DNA of 64,000 nt from Lewinellaceae bacterium (GCA_020636005.1 JACJYR010000003.1:1-64000); one strand, 5' to 3'; shown: positions 8,123 through 16,046, counted from the first letter of the stretch. Notes: generated from the letters alone by a model not told the origin. Numbers and translations: made by a program.

Positions 8123-9370
8123 TCATATCACCATCCCTGCCCCTACCGTCTCATTCGTCCCCTCGTCCACCAAAATAACGCTGCCGGTGATGCGGTTTTG
8201 GCGGTAAGGGTCCACAAAAAGGGGCTTGGTGGTACGGATTTTAATGCGGGCAATATCGTTCATCCGCACGGTTTTGTCTTCCAGGTTCCGGTGGAGGGTG
8301 TTGACGTCCATTTTGTACTGGATGTCCTGCACCAGGCAACGGGCGGATTGGGTCGTGTGCTGGATGGCATATTTCCCCCGTAGTTGGAGGGGTTTTTCAT
8401 TAAACCAGCAGAGCATCAGTTCAATATCCTGGGTGGCCTCCGGCTGGTTGTTTTCCCGGACAATCATATCGCCACGGCTGATATCAATATCGTCTTTTAG
8501 TAAAACAGTAACGGACATGGGTGGATAGGCTTCTTCCAATTCACCCTCCATGGTGTCTATTTTTTCTATAACGGAAGTGAAGCCTGAGGGCAACGTCATT
8601 ACTTTATCCCCCTTTTTCATCACCCCCCCGGCTACCCGTCCGGCATAGCCCCGGTAATCGTGGAAATCATCGTTGTTGGGACGGACCACATATTGTACCG
8701 GAAAGCGGGCATCAATGAAGTTGTGGTCGCTGCCGATGTGTACATTTTCCAGGTAGTAGAGTAGGGTAGCGCCTTCAAACCAAGGCATCTTATCCGAGCG
8801 GCTGACCACATTGTCGCCCTTTAGCGCAGAAATAGGTATAAAAGTGACATCGTGGACATCCAGCTTGGAGGCAAACTGCTCGAAGTCTTCTTTTATTTTT
8901 TCATAAATGGCCCGGTCATACCCCATTAAGTCCATTTTATTGATACAAATGACGAGGTGGGGTATCTGCAGCAGGGAGGCGATGATGGCATGTCGGCGGG
9001 TTTGCTCCACGACGCCTTTTCGGGCATCTACCAACACGAGTGCCACGTTGGCCGTAGAAGCACCGGTGACCATGTTACGGGTGTACTGGATGTGGCCGGG
9101 GGTGTCGGCAATGATGAATTTCCGTCTGGGCGTAGAGAAGTAGCGGTATGCCACATCTATGGTGATACCTTGTTCCCGTTCCGCCTTCAAACCATCGGTC
9201 AGTAGAGCGAGGTTGACGCCTTCTTCGCCCCGGCGTTCACTAGCCGTTTTTACTGCCTCATATTGATCTTCGAAAATGGATTTCGAGTCGTAGAGTAGTC
9301 GGCCAATCAGGGTGCTTTTCCCGTCGTCAACGGAGCCTGCCGTGGTGAAGCGGAGGAGTTCAGAGGTCAC
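8123..9370 (-). CDS. cysN: Sulfate adenylyltransferase subunit 1 (GTPase), CysN
   Basis: 415 aa. The GTPase motifs are intact: GSVDDGKSTLIGRLLYDSK (G1), the EREQGITIDVAYRYF switch, DTPGHIQYTRNM (G3) and NKMDLMGYD (G4), followed by EF-Tu-like beta-barrel domains. With CysD it makes adenosine 5'-phosphosulfate. The length fits CysN alone, with no fused APS kinase; CysC is separate upstream. A small nuclease-fold gene separates it from cysD, which is unusual because cysD and cysN are normally adjacent. Confidence 0.95.
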   Translation of the reverse strand: MTSELLRFTTAGSVDDGKSTLIGRLLYDSKSIFEDQYEAVKTASERRGEEGVNLALLTDGLKAEREQGITIDVAYRYFSTPRRKFIIADTPGHIQYTRNMVTGASTANVALVLVDARKGVVEQTRRHAIIASLLQIPHLVICINKMDLMGYDRAIYEKIKEDFEQFASKLDVHDVTFIPISALKGDNVVSRSDKMPWFEGATLLYYLENVHIGSDHNFIDARFPVQYVVRPNNDDFHDYRGYAGRVAGGVMKKGDKVMTLPSGFTSVIEKIDTMEGELEEAYPPMSVTVLLKDDIDISRGDMIVRENNQPEATQDIELMLCWFNEKPLQLRGKYAIQHTTQSARCLVQDIQYKMDVNTLHRNLEDKTVRMNDIARIKIRTTKPLFVDPYRQNRITGSVILVDEGTNETVGAGMVI

Positions 9371-9417
9371 ACTAATTTGATTTTAAGAGACACAGATTAG
9401 CACAGATTCCACAGATT

Positions 9418-9792
9418 TTATCTTATGACTCTTTTCTTTTGAAAAGATTGGGCCCCAAAATTTAAAATTAAAGATAATCTTGATTGCGCTATTGAAATGT
9501 AATTCAGTGCTTGTGTTATATGGTCATCTATAATTTCGTTACAAGCCTTTACTTCAAGAATGATATTATCATAAGCAACGAAATCTGCATAAAAATTATG
9601 TGGTAGAATTATGTTTTTGTAATGAACTTCAAACTTTTTCTCCCTTTCATATGGTATGTTTTGTAGATTAAATTCGTATTCCATTGCATCTTTATAAACT
9701 ATTTCTTTCAATCCGGGGCCTAATATGCTATGTATCTCCATACAAATTCCTATAATAGAATAAGTCTCTTCTTCAAATAGGAATTTACTCAT
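9418..9792 (-). CDS. GxxExxY-family protein (PDDEXK_3)
   Basis: About 124 aa. GPGLKEIVYKDAMEYEF matches the GxxExxY signature, and FYADFVAYDNIILEVKA supplies the D...ExK of the PD-(D/E)XK fold. I chose the second ATG (9792, MSKFLFEEE) because a GAGG lies just upstream of it; a first ATG exists at 9804. These small genes are frequent in Bacteroidota and their function is unknown. The gene lies inside the cysD-cysN pair and is AT-richer by eye than both neighbours, suggesting insertion. Confidence 0.8.
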   Translation of the reverse strand: MSKFLFEEETYSIIGICMEIHSILGPGLKEIVYKDAMEYEFNLQNIPYEREKKFEVHYKNIILPHNFYADFVAYDNIILEVKACNEIIDDHITQALNYISIAQSRLSLILNFGAQSFQKKRVIR

Positions 9793-9810
9793 ATAACACC
9801 TCAAAAAAAA

Positions 9811-9842
9811 TCAGTGAAATCAGTGTATATCTGTGTCAGAAA
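9811..9842. repeat. CAGTGAAATCAGTG-type repeat overlapping the cysD stop
   Basis: A short degenerate palindrome of the family at 1353-1442 lies between cysD and the GxxExxY gene. The TGA of cysD (9836-9838) lies within its TCTGTGTCAGA segment. A related fragment, CACAGATTAGCACAGATTCC, precedes cysN at 9389-9415. Confidence 0.55.
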
Positions 9843-10738
9843 TACCCATCCTTCTTCCGATCCTCCATGGCTGTTTCGGAGCGCTTATCGTCGGTGCGGC
9901 CACCCCGTTCCGTTTGGCGGGAGGAAGATATTTCAGCGATGATTTCTTCAATAGTGGAGGCATTGGACTCCCAGACGCCCGTGCAGGTGACATCGCCGAT
10001 GGTGCGGCAGCGGACGGTCATTTCCTTCACGGATTCATCCGGTCTTTTGGGTATATATTCTGAATCGGCCAGCAAGGTGCCGTCCCGATAGAAAACCTTG
10101 CGGCGGTGGGCAAAGTAGAGGCTGGGCAAGGGTACGTTTTCAGCGGCCAGGTATTGCCAAACGTCCAGTTCCGTCCAGTTGCTGATGGGGAAGATGCGGA
10201 AATGTTCGCCCAAATGCTTGCGGCCGTTGAACAGGTTCCACAATTCAGGGCGCTGATTTTTAGGATCCCATTGACCGAACTCGTCCCTGTGGCTGAAAAA
10301 ACGCTCTTTTGCCCGTGCCTTTTCTTCGTCTCTTCTGGCACCTCCAATGGCGGCGTCGTATTTTCCTTTTTCCAGTTCCTCCAGCAGCACGGCGGTTTGG
10401 AGGAAATTGCGGCTGGCATTGTAGCCTTTTTCTTCTGTCACCAGGCCCCGGTCAATAGCATCCTGTACCGAGCCGACCATGAGGCGGGCACCGATGCTTT
10501 CCACCCATTTATCCCGGTATTCGATGGTTTCGGTGAAATTATGTCCCGTATCAATGTGCAGCAGTGGAAAGGGAACCCGGGAAGGGTAAAATGCCTTTTT
10601 GGCCAAATAGGAAACAAGGATAGAATCTTTGCCACCCGAGAATAGCAGCACAGGATTTTCGAATTGGGCCCCTACCTCCCGCAGTATGAAGATAGATTCT
10701 GATTCGAGTTCTTTCAGGTGGTTCAGGCGGTAATTCAA
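9836..10738 (-). CDS. cysD: Sulfate adenylyltransferase subunit 2, CysD
   Basis: 300 aa, full length. The PP-loop LLFSGGKDSILVSYLA binds ATP. HIDTGHNFTETIEYRD, GGARRDEEKARAKERFFS and SNWTELDVWQY are all conserved CysD segments. It is the adenylyltransferase partner of CysN. It sits 30 bp downstream of cysC in the same direction, so the three genes can be one transcript, with the GxxExxY gene intervening before cysN. Confidence 0.96.
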   Translation of the reverse strand: MNYRLNHLKELESESIFILREVGAQFENPVLLFSGGKDSILVSYLAKKAFYPSRVPFPLLHIDTGHNFTETIEYRDKWVESIGARLMVGSVQDAIDRGLVTEEKGYNASRNFLQTAVLLEELEKGKYDAAIGGARRDEEKARAKERFFSHRDEFGQWDPKNQRPELWNLFNGRKHLGEHFRIFPISNWTELDVWQYLAAENVPLPSLYFAHRRKVFYRDGTLLADSEYIPKRPDESVKEMTVRCRTIGDVTCTGVWESNASTIEEIIAEISSSRQTERGGRTDDKRSETAMEDRKKDGYF

Positions 10739-10768
10739 AATCAGGAAATTGTTTGTAAGCCTGGACCC

Positions 10769-11620
10769 TTACTGATCCAGTTTTATTTGAGGGAGTAAAA
10801 AGCCAGTGAGTTTGTTTACGGCTTCATCAATGCTCATTTCTCCGGTCATTAGCTCAAAATCCGGTGAAATTGGGTTTTCATAAGGGGAGTCAATGCCGGT
10901 AAATTCTTTGATTTCCCCAGCCCTGGCTTTTTTATAGAGGCCCTTCACGTCCCTTTCTTCGCAAACTTCCAACGGGGCATTGATGAATACTTCCAGGAAG
11001 TCATCCTCGCCAATGATATTTTTTGCAAAAGACCGTATCTCCCGGGTAGGGCTGATAAACGTGCATATAGTAACGACACCACTGTTTTTGTACAATTTGG
11101 CGACTTCTGAAATTCGGCGAATGTTTTCCTGGCGGTCTTCCATCGAAAAACCCAGGTTGCTGTTGATGCCGTTGCGGATATTGTCGCCATCGAGTACCTG
11201 TGCGAAAAAGTTGTTTTCCAGCAGCTTGCGCTCCAGCCCCTGGGCAATGGTTGTCTTGCCGGAACCTGACAGGCCGGTCAACCACACTACTTTACTTTTT
11301 TGCCGGAGAAATTGTTGCCGTTCTTCCCGGCTGAGCAGTTTGTCAAAAACAGGGTGGATGTTGGAGTCAGTTGATGGGTCAGATGGTGTGTTTTCAGTGC
11401 TGGACAACTCCATTTTCCGACCCCATTTTATCCGGGTCCAAATGCGCTCGTGAACATAATACAGGAAGACCTTCGAAAAAACTTCGATGCCCCCGATGGA
11501 AAGCGCCTTTAATGGATTGCCAGTTATCAGGTAAGAAATGACCGTCGTATCAATGGTGCCGATGAACCGCCATGAAAACCCTTTGACAACACTTCTTGCT
11601 CTGGTATCCCGGACGGTCAT
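10769..11620 (-). CDS. cysC: Adenylyl-sulfate kinase with N-terminal DUF2061 domain (CysC)
   Basis: About 283 aa. Residues ~1-65 form a DUF2061-like membrane domain (RDTRARSVVKGFSWRFIG through FLYYVHERIW). After an S/T/D-rich linker comes a complete APS kinase: VVWLTGLSGSGKTTIAQGL (Walker A), LDGDNIRNGINSNLGFS, the FISPTREIR segment and the GIDSPYENP end. APS kinase makes PAPS, the sulfonate donor for sulfotransferases. I chose the ATG at 11620, immediately before the DUF2061 core, over the ATG at 11656. The N-terminal domain would place PAPS synthesis at the membrane (inference). Confidence 0.92.
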   Translation of the reverse strand: MTVRDTRARSVVKGFSWRFIGTIDTTVISYLITGNPLKALSIGGIEVFSKVFLYYVHERIWTRIKWGRKMELSSTENTPSDPSTDSNIHPVFDKLLSREERQQFLRQKSKVVWLTGLSGSGKTTIAQGLERKLLENNFFAQVLDGDNIRNGINSNLGFSMEDRQENIRRISEVAKLYKNSGVVTICTFISPTREIRSFAKNIIGEDDFLEVFINAPLEVCEERDVKGLYKKARAGEIKEFTGIDSPYENPISPDFELMTGEMSIDEAVNKLTGFLLPQIKLDQ

Positions 11621-11801
11621 GCTTTTGGGTGGATGAGAGAGGGAACTACCCGGCACTTGATATGGCTTCGCCGCTCATAAGTCGCGGGGGACTTATCAGG
11701 AAAATATGAAACCCAACTTGGGCGATGGGCTAAGCCAGCGCCTGAAATTCCTGAAAACATGATTGTAATCGTTGCTGGTTGAAATTTGGTTTTGATAGTT
11801 C

Positions 11802-11809
11802 CAAACCTA
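11802..11809 (-). promoter_or_regulatory. Possible -7 element upstream of cysC
   Basis: Minus-strand TAGGTTTG matches the Bacteroidota TAnnTTTG element within the upxY-cysC gap. No well-spaced TTTG is present upstream, so it may be weak. Confidence 0.3.
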
Positions 11810-11832
11810 ACAATAGCCAACACAACGAACAT

Positions 11833-12399
11833 CTAAACTATTTTCCTCAACAAACTGATGTCAACGTTCATCCGAAGGGAATAACCCACATTTTCCAGTT
11901 CTATGACCATCTGTTTTTTCCCTTGTTTTTCTACCAACCGGCCTTTGATCCCTGTCAATTTGCCACCGATAATTTCCACTTCGTCGCCTTCGTGAAAAAC
12001 ACCGGGTTCTGCTTCTATTTCGAATTCGCCATCGCCGACCACCCGTTTAAGGATTTCGATTTCCTCCTCTGGGATGGACAGCAGGTTTTTGGAGAATTTC
12101 AGGAAGTTGACCACGTTTTCCGTTTCCAGCACCTTTACGTATTCGCCCTTGGTGATTTTGACGAATATGTAGCAACTGATAAGGGGAATATTGTGTGTCT
12201 TTATCTTTCTGGTGTACCGCCGTGTTATCCTTTGCAGCGGCAGGTAGTTTTCAATTTCTTTTTTCCCCAGCAGGTTTTGAACGACTTTTTCGCTTTTGTA
12301 CCTGGTGTAAACCGCAAACCATTTTGGAACTACCTCGTCCAGGTGGTTCTCAAATTCCCCCTTTTCGGGATTTGATTTCAACGGTTTCCTTTCAATCAT
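11833..12399 (-). CDS. UpxY/NusG-like transcription antitermination protein
   Basis: 188 aa. The N-terminal NGN domain (KWFAVYTRYKSEKVVQNLL, then ENYLPLQ and SCYIFVKI) is followed by a KOW domain (FHEGDEVEIIGGKLTGIKGRL). This is the specialised NusG-paralogue layout of UpxY in Bacteroides capsule operons, where it keeps RNA polymerase from terminating early in polysaccharide operons. Here it follows a nucleotide-sugar dehydrogenase on the same strand and precedes cysC, so its likely targets are the genes reading toward 1.4 kb. Confidence 0.88.
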   Translation of the reverse strand: MIERKPLKSNPEKGEFENHLDEVVPKWFAVYTRYKSEKVVQNLLGKKEIENYLPLQRITRRYTRKIKTHNIPLISCYIFVKITKGEYVKVLETENVVNFLKFSKNLLSIPEEEIEILKRVVGDGEFEIEAEPGVFHEGDEVEIIGGKLTGIKGRLVEKQGKKQMVIELENVGYSLRMNVDISLLRKIV

Positions 12400-12428
12400 C
12401 AGTCAGTTATCGGTTTATTGTTATTATT

Positions 12429-12513
12429 TCTCTCATCCTCTCACTCGCTCATTCTCTCACCCTCTCACCCTCTCATTCTCTCACCCCTCTCACCCTCTCA
12501 CCCTCTCACCCGC
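12429..12513. repeat. 8-bp tandem repeat (CTCTCAYY)n
   Basis: About ten degenerate units (CTCTCATC, CTCTCACC, CTCTCATT) fill most of the gap between the 6-dehydrogenase gene and upxY. The same family occurs at 1443-1481 and, complemented, at 4150-4235. On the minus strand it lies in the upxY leader. Confidence 0.9.
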
Positions 12514-12515
12514 TG

Positions 12516-13814
12516 TCAAAGCCTCCAGAAAGAAAGCCCGTTGTCCCTGACTTTTTCAGGATTGTACATGGCTTTCAAGTCCATGAGGATAGGGTTGTCC
12601 TTCATCAAGGATTTGAAATAATCGAGATCAAAGTCATTGTATTCCTTGTGGTTGACGGCCACAATGACGGCATCGTAATCGTTGGAAGCTTTGTCCATCA
12701 GTGTCAGGCTGTATTCGTGGGCAAACTCATTCGGCGACGCATAGGGGTCCACCATGTGGACATTGATCGAATACTGCATGAGTTCCCTGACGAGGTCGGC
12801 CACTTTTGAATTGCGGATATCTGACACATTTTCCTTGAAGGTCACGCCCATCACCAATACTTTGGAATTCAGCGGGCTTTTGCCGCGCTTGATGAGTTTT
12901 TGGACCAAACGCTTGGCGATGAAAGCGGGCATCCCATCATTGATGCGGCGGCCACTTAGGATGACCTGTGGCTCGTACCCCAACTGCCTCGATTTGTGGA
13001 CGAGGTAGTAGGGGTCAACGCTGATGCAATGGCCACCGACCAGGCCGGGTACAAATTTGAGGAAGTTCCACTTTGTGCCGGCTGCCTCCAATACCTGGTT
13101 GGTATCAATATCCATCAAATCGAAAATCATGGACAGTTCGTTCATCAAAGAAATGTTGATGTCCCGCTGGGTATTTTCTATGATCTTGGCTGCTTCGGCT
13201 ACTTTAATATTGGCCGCTTTATAAACACCGGCCGTAATAATCCCGCCATAGACCTTGGAGATTTCCTCCAATGCCTCAGTATCGCTGCCGGAAACAATTT
13301 TCAGGATTTTAGTGATGGTGTGCTCTTTGTCACCAGGGTTGATCCGTTCGGGAGAGTAGCCCAATTTGAAGTCCTTGCCCATTTTCAAACCCGACAACTC
13401 TTCCAGGATGGGCAGGCAGTCGTCTTCGGTACAGCCCGGATAGACGGTAGATTCATAGACGACGTAATCCCCTCTTTTCAGGGCATTGCCCACTGTTTTG
13501 GAAGCGCCCAGGACGGGCTTCAGGTCGGGAACTTTGGCATTGTCAACAGGAGTAGGCACGGCGACAACAAAGAAGTGTGCCCTTTTGAGGTCGGCTGGAT
13601 TGGCCGTGAACTCGATATCGCTGTTCTCAAAGTCGCTCGATTCCAGTTCTTTGGAAGGATCAATGCCTTGTTTCATCAGTTCGACCCTTCCTTCGTGGAT
13701 GTCGAAGCCAATCACGCTGAATTTTTTGGCAAATGCCAAGGCCAATGGCAGGCCGACATAGCCAAGGCCGATAACGGCAATCTTTTTCTCTTTTTTGACC
13801 AGTTCGTTGTACAT
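12516..13814 (-). CDS. UDP-N-acetylhexosamine 6-dehydrogenase (WbpA/WbpO/TviB family)
   Basis: About 432 aa. The N-terminal NAD domain has IAVIGLGYVGLPLALAFA, followed by VPTPVD and ESTVYPGCTED. The central helix has KIIENTQRDINISLMNE, the catalytic GGHCISVDPYYL carries the essential Cys, and the C-terminal UDP-binding domain begins at MGVTFKENVSDIRNS. The gene probably starts the pathway by making UDP-GlcNAcA, which the downstream WbpB/D/E homologues then modify. UDP-GalNAc is an alternative substrate. I favour the ATG at 13814; one at 13832 is also possible. Confidence 0.88.
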   Translation of the reverse strand: MYNELVKKEKKIAVIGLGYVGLPLALAFAKKFSVIGFDIHEGRVELMKQGIDPSKELESSDFENSDIEFTANPADLKRAHFFVVAVPTPVDNAKVPDLKPVLGASKTVGNALKRGDYVVYESTVYPGCTEDDCLPILEELSGLKMGKDFKLGYSPERINPGDKEHTITKILKIVSGSDTEALEEISKVYGGIITAGVYKAANIKVAEAAKIIENTQRDINISLMNELSMIFDLMDIDTNQVLEAAGTKWNFLKFVPGLVGGHCISVDPYYLVHKSRQLGYEPQVILSGRRINDGMPAFIAKRLVQKLIKRGKSPLNSKVLVMGVTFKENVSDIRNSKVADLVRELMQYSINVHMVDPYASPNEFAHEYSLTLMDKASNDYDAVIVAVNHKEYNDFDLDYFKSLMKDNPILMDLKAMYNPEKVRDNGLSFWRL

Positions 13815-13880
13815 GATGTCTGAGTGTTCCAATTAAAAAGTTGAAGAAAAATACAACAGCATGATGCTTTTCCTTCAACG

Positions 13881-15077
13881 CTATGTGTGTTTCCTCAGCG
13901 CAGTGTTAGCTATTCTCTCCCCGATGGCCAGCGAGGCTGTCGCTGCTGGCGAAGGGGCATTCAATACATTAATAACAGGGCCTTTTTCGACGATGAAGAA
14001 GTCATCTACCAGGCTTCCGTCGTTGCCAACGGCCTGTGCCCTTACCCCTGATCGGCCTCTTTCGATATCATCGTAACCGATGGCGGGGATGAGTTTTTGC
14101 AGTGATTTCAAAAAGGCCCGTTTAGAAAAAGAACGGTGAAATTCGTCCAATTCCAGCCGCCAATATTTGGCGGCGAGTTTCCGCAGGCCTTTAAAACCAA
14201 TCATTTCAAAAAACTCTTTATACTCGAAATCTTTCAAATGGTACCCTTCCCGTCGGAAGGCCAGCACGGCATTTGGCCCTGCTTCAATTCCACCTTCGAT
14301 CATCCGGGTGAAATGTACGCCCAAAAACGGGAAAGCAGGGTTCGGCACCGGATAAATGAGGTTGTTGACCAGGTATTCCTTTTCTTTTTTCAACTCGTAG
14401 TACTCGCCCCGGAAGGGGAGTATTTTCAAGTTCAATTGTTCGCCTGTCAGTTTGGCCACATGGTCGGCATACAGGCCGGAACAAGCGATCAGTTGCCGGG
14501 TCTGTATTTCCCGGTGGCTGGTGCAAACAGTAACGGCGCTGTTTCCAGGCACCACTTTTTGCACTTTTTCTCCCAGGAAAACTGCTGCTCCTGCCAGATT
14601 TATCCGTTCAAGGTATTTTTCAGCCACACTTTTGTAGCTGATGATGCCTGCCTGTGGCACCCAAATCGCTTCGATGCCCTGGGCGTAAGGTTCTTTTTCT
14701 TTTAATTCGTTGGGCCCGATTTTCCGGATTCCATTCAGCCCGTTGGCCAATCCACGCTGGTAGATGTTGTCCAACAAGCCCTGTTCTTCCTTTTTGGTGG
14801 CTACAATGACTTTCCCACAGATGTCGTGCTGGATGCCATGCGCTTTGCAGAAATGCAGCAGCGCATCGTATCCTTTCCGGCAATTGAGGGCTTTTTGGCT
14901 GCCAGGTTGGTAATAAATGCCGGAATGAATGACGCCACTGTTGCGGCTGGATTGATGAAAAGCGACGGTTTTTTCTTTTTCAAAAACCGCAATCCGCAGG
15001 CCGGGCTTTATTTCCAGCAAGCGGTGGGCAGTTGCCAATCCGACGATGCCAGCCCCGATAATGGTAATGTCAAACAT
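13881..15077 (-). CDS. lhgO: L-2-hydroxyglutarate oxidase (LhgO-like FAD enzyme)
   Basis: 398 aa. An FAD-dependent DAO-family oxidoreductase with ITIIGAGIVGLATAHRLLE at the N-terminus, the SSRNSGVIHSGIYY segment typical of LhgO/YgaF, LIACSGLYADHVA and the terminal NAPSPAATASLAIGE. LhgO oxidises L-2-hydroxyglutarate to 2-oxoglutarate using the quinone pool. It lies 15 bp downstream of the HTH gene, so the two are likely co-transcribed, although its role in a polysaccharide region is unclear. Confidence 0.9.
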   Translation of the reverse strand: MFDITIIGAGIVGLATAHRLLEIKPGLRIAVFEKEKTVAFHQSSRNSGVIHSGIYYQPGSQKALNCRKGYDALLHFCKAHGIQHDICGKVIVATKKEEQGLLDNIYQRGLANGLNGIRKIGPNELKEKEPYAQGIEAIWVPQAGIISYKSVAEKYLERINLAGAAVFLGEKVQKVVPGNSAVTVCTSHREIQTRQLIACSGLYADHVAKLTGEQLNLKILPFRGEYYELKKEKEYLVNNLIYPVPNPAFPFLGVHFTRMIEGGIEAGPNAVLAFRREGYHLKDFEYKEFFEMIGFKGLRKLAAKYWRLELDEFHRSFSKRAFLKSLQKLIPAIGYDDIERGRSGVRAQAVGNDGSLVDDFFIVEKGPVINVLNAPSPAATASLAIGERIANTALRKHT

Positions 15078-15092
15078 GGCGGTATTGCTGCA

Positions 15093-15626
15093 TTAATCCT
15101 TTGACCAAAGCAGGACTGCCTCCGGTTCAAGGCCGTTCTGATGGGAGGCCAGGTATTCTTCCGGCCTGTAAATCAGGTATCTTATTTTACGCTTGACCAA
15201 TTCCTCGGCTTTGTCAACGAGGTTGATCAAGTAGCTTTTGTCTATATCACCGATGAATACCAGATCTATTATTTGGCTGTCGCTACCCTTGGCAAACTCA
15301 CCTACCAGGAATACCTGATCAACTTTGCCCAGGCGTTCTATCACCGTTTGTACGATCTGATCCAGGCCGATGGTTTTTAAAATAATATTGTGTACTTCTT
15401 TGAAGAGTGGGTGCTTGGTATTGGCCCGGAACATCTTCTTGTTCCCGTCGGAAAAAGACGAGAGCATCCCGGCTTCTTCCAGCCGGTTCAGTTCTATCCT
15501 GATGGCGTTGGTGGATTCCCCAAACTCGCTCTCCAGGCTACGGAGATAGGCAGTGGTGTTGCTGTTCAGGAAAAATTTGAGCAGCAACTTGATGCGAGTT
15601 TTCGAAGAGATTAGTGTCTCAATCAT
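15093..15626 (-). CDS. Winged-helix regulator with a nucleotidyltransferase-like C-terminus
   Basis: 177 aa. Residues ~1-70 form a winged helix (TRIKLLLKFFLNSNTTAYLR, then NAIRIELNRLEEAGML). The C-terminal part, with LVGEFAKGSDSQIIDLVFIGD, resembles an MNT-type nucleotidyltransferase fold with a G-x-D-like segment. Such fusions occur near Bacteroidota surface-polysaccharide genes. It is the first gene of the minus-strand run and stands behind a good promoter with two palindromes in the leader, which suggests autoregulation. Confidence 0.75.
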   Translation of the reverse strand: MIETLISSKTRIKLLLKFFLNSNTTAYLRSLESEFGESTNAIRIELNRLEEAGMLSSFSDGNKKMFRANTKHPLFKEVHNIILKTIGLDQIVQTVIERLGKVDQVFLVGEFAKGSDSQIIDLVFIGDIDKSYLINLVDKAEELVKRKIRYLIYRPEEYLASHQNGLEPEAVLLWSKD

Positions 15627-15635
15627 GTGGGGAAC

Positions 15636-15661
15636 GAGTAAGTATGTTACTCAATTTGAGT
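15636..15661. promoter_or_regulatory. Overlapping palindromes, candidate operator
   Basis: GAGTAA-N5-TTACTC (15636-15652) overlaps ACTCAATTTGAGT (15649-15661), just downstream of the predicted transcription start of the HTH regulator. The shared ACTC half-site makes a plausible autoregulatory operator. This is inference from position and symmetry. Confidence 0.4.
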
Positions 15662-15670
15662 CATTGCTGA

Positions 15671-15700
15671 CAAAAATAGGGTCTTTTTTAAAAAGGCAAA
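15671..15700 (-). promoter_or_regulatory. Bacteroidota-type promoter of the minus-strand run
   Basis: On the minus strand, TTTG (15700-15697), an 18-nt spacer and TATTTTTG (15678-15671) match the TTTG-N17-22-TAnnTTTG consensus. It lies 45 bp upstream of the regulator start codon. Confidence 0.65.
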
Positions 15701-16046
15701 ACCAAATGATAGATAAAATTACCTCGGATAAAGTTTTTTCGGATGTTTTGTTTGAGTAGGATAGAGGCATATTGCAAGTTGGTATGGAAGCCTTTGGGAG
15801 GGCAAATATAGCAGTTGAAATTAATTTGAACATTTTCCGGGCTCATTTTTGACCCTACTTTCCACGCCGGCGCTTGGGAACGACCTGAAAGAACAAGTTA
15901 GTTTTTTATGTAAGTTATTGATTATCAATTTATTTAAGCGTGATTACTCTTTTATTGGGTGGCTTCTTTGGCATAGTAAATGCAAGTTAAAAAGGCCAGT
16001 CATCCAACAATAGCCTAGTTGGCTTTCCTTCTTTTTGCATTTAGAT
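15701..16046. other. Divergent intergenic region
   Basis: This non-coding gap separates the minus-strand polysaccharide run from the TolC-like gene. It is AT-rich, contains the minus-strand promoter at its left edge and continues into the dispersed element. I see no further gene and no clear plus-strand TAnnTTTG element. Confidence 0.5.

Noticed and set aside
12996..13823. Plus-strand open frame of 275 codons
   Set aside because: Antisense to the UDP-HexNAc 6-dehydrogenase, whose motifs are complete.
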